From: Bacillota bacterium
GTDB taxonomy: Bacteria; Bacillota; Clostridia; Acetivibrionales; DSM-2933
Direction: 5' to 3'
Assembly: GCA_023441845.1 (NCBI GenBank)
Contig: JAEZNF010000668.1
Coordinates: forward strand, 1-6,120
DNA: 6,120 nt
Positions 4,670 to 6,120 of the stretch are shown here, in pieces. Within the stretch, counting starts at the first letter, position 1. The number at the start of each line of letters is the position of its first letter. The position numbers and the translations under genes were made by a program. Below the pieces are notes generated by a model. It searched no databases and had not been told where the DNA came from. It saw only the letters and a program-made list of their open reading frames with translations.

Positions 4670-5521
4670 ATGAGGAGAAGTATTGCATTTATCATTGCGG
4701 TAATGATGCTGGCGGTCAGTTCCTTTGCACTTGCGGGCTGCGGATCTGGCAGCGCCGGAGTCAAGGTGATCGACATTCCGCTCACAGAAGAGGAGTACGC
4801 TTTTGGTGTAGATAAAAATCAGCCGGAGCTTCTCGAAGAGGTCAATAAATTTATTGCGCAGATAAAATCAGATGGCACATTTGACAAAATTTTAAGCAAT
4901 TACTTTGGCGACGGAACACCTGTAGCTATTGCATCTGCTGCACTTGATGAATCGAAGGATCAGCTGGTTGTTGCTACAAATGCAGGATTTGAGCCATTTG
5001 AGTATACTGCAGGCGATCAATATTATGGTATTGACATGGAAATCGCTGCGCTTCTTGCAGAACACCTTGGAAAAGAGCTTGTCATCAGTAATATGGACTT
5101 TGATGCCGTTTGTCTTTCTGTCGGCCAGGGAAAATGCGATATTGCAATGGCTGGTCTTACAATAAAGGAAGATAGAAAAGAATATGTTACTTTTTCGGAT
5201 AAATACTACGATGCAGCTCAGAAAATTATTGTGAAAGCATCTGAGAAAGCTTTTGACAAGTGTGAAACAGTAGCTGATGTAGAAGCAGTTCTTTCGGGAC
5301 TTTCTGCTGATACGAAGATCGGTGTACAGAATGGTACCACCGGCCAGTTCTATGTTGAAGGAGATCCCGATTGGGGCTTCAACGGATATAAGGTGGAATG
5401 TGTAGGATATAAGTCAGGCTCCCTGGCAGTACAGGATATGATGAATGGCAATATTAAATATGTAATTATTGATGAAGCACCGGCTCAGTTTATTGCAAGT
5501 GCAATCAATGCAATGAACTAA
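4670..5521 (+). CDS. Lipoprotein amino-acid binding protein with permuted SBP_bac_3 domain
   Basis: This 283-residue protein captures an amino acid outside the cell for the ABC importer encoded next. A lipoprotein signal peptide with lipobox LAGC (21-24) anchors it at C24. Residues 31-80 (IPLTEEEYAFGVDKNQPELL and on to KSDGTFDKILSNYFG) look like the usual C-terminal end of an SBP_bac_3 domain, placed at the front. A linker (81-97) follows, then the usual N-terminal start LVVATNAGFEPFEY (99-112), GIDMEIAALLAEHLGK (120-135), AGLTIKEDRKEYVTFSDKYY (161-180, with R169 expected to bind the ligand carboxylate), GVQNGTTGQFY (218-228) and YVIIDEAPA (264-272). The protein then stops at the point where a normal domain would continue into the first block. 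This indicates a circular permutation with all ligand motifs kept. AAGGGGG (4655-4661) supports the start. Substrate is unproven. Confidence 0.9.
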   Translation: MRRSIAFIIAVMMLAVSSFALAGCGSGSAGVKVIDIPLTEEEYAFGVDKNQPELLEEVNKFIAQIKSDGTFDKILSNYFGDGTPVAIASAALDESKDQLVVATNAGFEPFEYTAGDQYYGIDMEIAALLAEHLGKELVISNMDFDAVCLSVGQGKCDIAMAGLTIKEDRKEYVTFSDKYYDAAQKIIVKASEKAFDKCETVADVEAVLSGLSADTKIGVQNGTTGQFYVEGDPDWGFNGYKVECVGYKSGSLAVQDMMNGNIKYVIIDEAPAQFIASAINAMN

Positions 5522-5535
5522 ACCAGTAAAGCATG

Positions 5536-5576
5536 ATGCCGTACTCCGCCGTAAATAGTGGAGTGCGGCGTATTTC
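5536..5576 (+). terminator. Hairpin between binding protein and permease (leaky terminator or processing stem)
   Basis: ATGCCGTACTCC (5536-5547) pairs with GGAGTGCGGCGT (5560-5571) over 12 bp, including two G-U pairs, around a 12-nt loop, and is followed by only a short T-rich stretch (ATTTC). A weak terminator or 3'-stabilising stem at this spot is common in importer operons and would give more binding protein than permease. The two genes are still likely co-transcribed, as no new promoter is obvious in the 78-base gap. Confidence 0.5.
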
Positions 5577-5599
5577 ATATAATAATCGAAGGAAAAGCG

Positions 5600-6120
5600 A
5601 TGGGGAATTTTGATAAGAAGCTGGCAAAGTTTTGGGAAATGTTCTATGAGAATAATGGGTATACGAAGGTTGTAACCGGCCTTCAGAACACATTATACAT
5701 TGCTGTGGTGGGCTTGGCGATAGGAATCGTCATTGGAACATTCATTGCTGTAATAGAGGTATTTCCTAAATACAGAAGACTGCCCAAAATACTTAATAGT
5801 ATATGCAAATTTTATGTAGGACTTTTCAGAGGCACACCGGTTGTTGTGCAGCTTCTGGTAACTTACTATGTCATACTTCCCTTGCTTGGCGTAAATATGC
5901 CCGCATTGAATGTATGTGTTCTGGTATTTGGCTTGAACAGTGGTGCATATGTTTCCGAAATCATGAGAGGCGGCATCATGTCTGTAGATCCCGGGCAGAT
6001 GGAAGCGGGCCGTGCGATCGGTCTTAGCTATAGTACAACAATGATGAAGGTGGTTGTTCCACAGGCTATAAAAAACATTCTTCCCACATTGGGAAATGAA
6101 CTGATTGCACTGGTTAAGGA
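5600..6120 (+). CDS. Polar amino-acid ABC importer permease (HisM/GlnP type), 3' end outside window
   Basis: The first 173 codons are present and the frame is open to the window's end. Membrane helices are seen at about 31-53, 81-96 and 103-121. FRGTPVVVQLL (76-86) is a hallmark of the His/Glu/Gln/Arg/opine importer permease family. The EAA loop that contacts the ATPase follows as DPGQMEAGRAIGLSYSTTMMK (130-150) with P154 and the continuing LPTLGNELIALVK (161-173). A full-length member is about 215-240 residues, so roughly a quarter is missing. AAGGA (5589-5593), six bases upstream, supports the start at 5600. The gene lies 78 bases after the binding-protein gene, and an ATPase gene of the GlnQ/ArtM type is expected next. 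It should form the membrane channel through which the captured amino acid passes. Confidence 0.93.
   Translation, partial: MGNFDKKLAKFWEMFYENNGYTKVVTGLQNTLYIAVVGLAIGIVIGTFIAVIEVFPKYRRLPKILNSICKFYVGLFRGTPVVVQLLVTYYVILPLLGVNMPALNVCVLVFGLNSGAYVSEIMRGGIMSVDPGQMEAGRAIGLSYSTTMMKVVVPQAIKNILPTLGNELIALVK

Noticed and set aside
4670..5521. Tandem duplication of a binding domain instead of permutation
   Set aside because: Only one copy of each domain part is present: one C-terminal-like block at the front and one N-terminal to lobe-2 part after it, with no remainder that a duplication would leave.
1..6120. CRISPR array, tRNA, rRNA, insertion sequence or phage genes
   Set aside because: No regularly spaced repeats, cloverleaf or rRNA sequences, transposase motifs or phage proteins were seen on either strand.

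Overview
The window looks like a chromosomal segment of a low- to mid-GC Gram-positive bacterium, most likely a clostridium (Lachnospiraceae-like). The grounds are strong Shine-Dalgarno sequences, a lipoprotein with a Gram-positive style lipobox, and protein families (DUF4256, LytTR/DUF3021, cluster-F amino-acid binding proteins) typical of Firmicutes. No rRNA, tRNA, CRISPR array, insertion sequence or phage gene was seen.

Layout. (1) Positions 1-1425, plus strand: a stand-alone von Willebrand factor A (VWA) protein and a DUF4256 protein, each with its own Shine-Dalgarno. The VWA gene's ribosome binding site lies in one arm of a perfect 9-bp inverted repeat. The DUF4256 gene is preceded by a possible four-codon leader. 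(2) 1426-1552: a convergent intergenic gap with a perfect 12-bp inverted repeat. (3) 1553-4163, minus strand: a compact four-gene operon running leftwards, LytTR regulator > DUF3021-like membrane protein > ABC ATPase > ABC-2 permease, with overlaps or gaps of a few bases. (4) 4164-4669: a hairpin followed by seven T, the wreck of an MFS transporter gene, then the promoter and a possible ArgR operator of the next operon. (5) 4670-6120, plus strand: an amino-acid uptake operon, a lipoprotein binding protein followed by a HisM-type permease that runs off the window; its ATPase would be expected just beyond.

How the genes work together. The minus-strand operon reads as a LytTR regulatory system: a DNA-binding LytTR protein, a four-helix membrane partner likely to control it, and an ABC-2 exporter as its output. 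The plus-strand operon is a polar amino-acid importer.

The most unusual item is the importer's binding protein. Its domain order appears circularly permuted: the segment that normally ends an SBP_bac_3 domain (residues about 31-80) sits directly after the lipid anchor, before the normal start of the domain, and the protein ends where the chain would normally cross back to lobe 1. The motifs expected for ligand binding are still present. All family assignments come from reading the sequence, without database searches.
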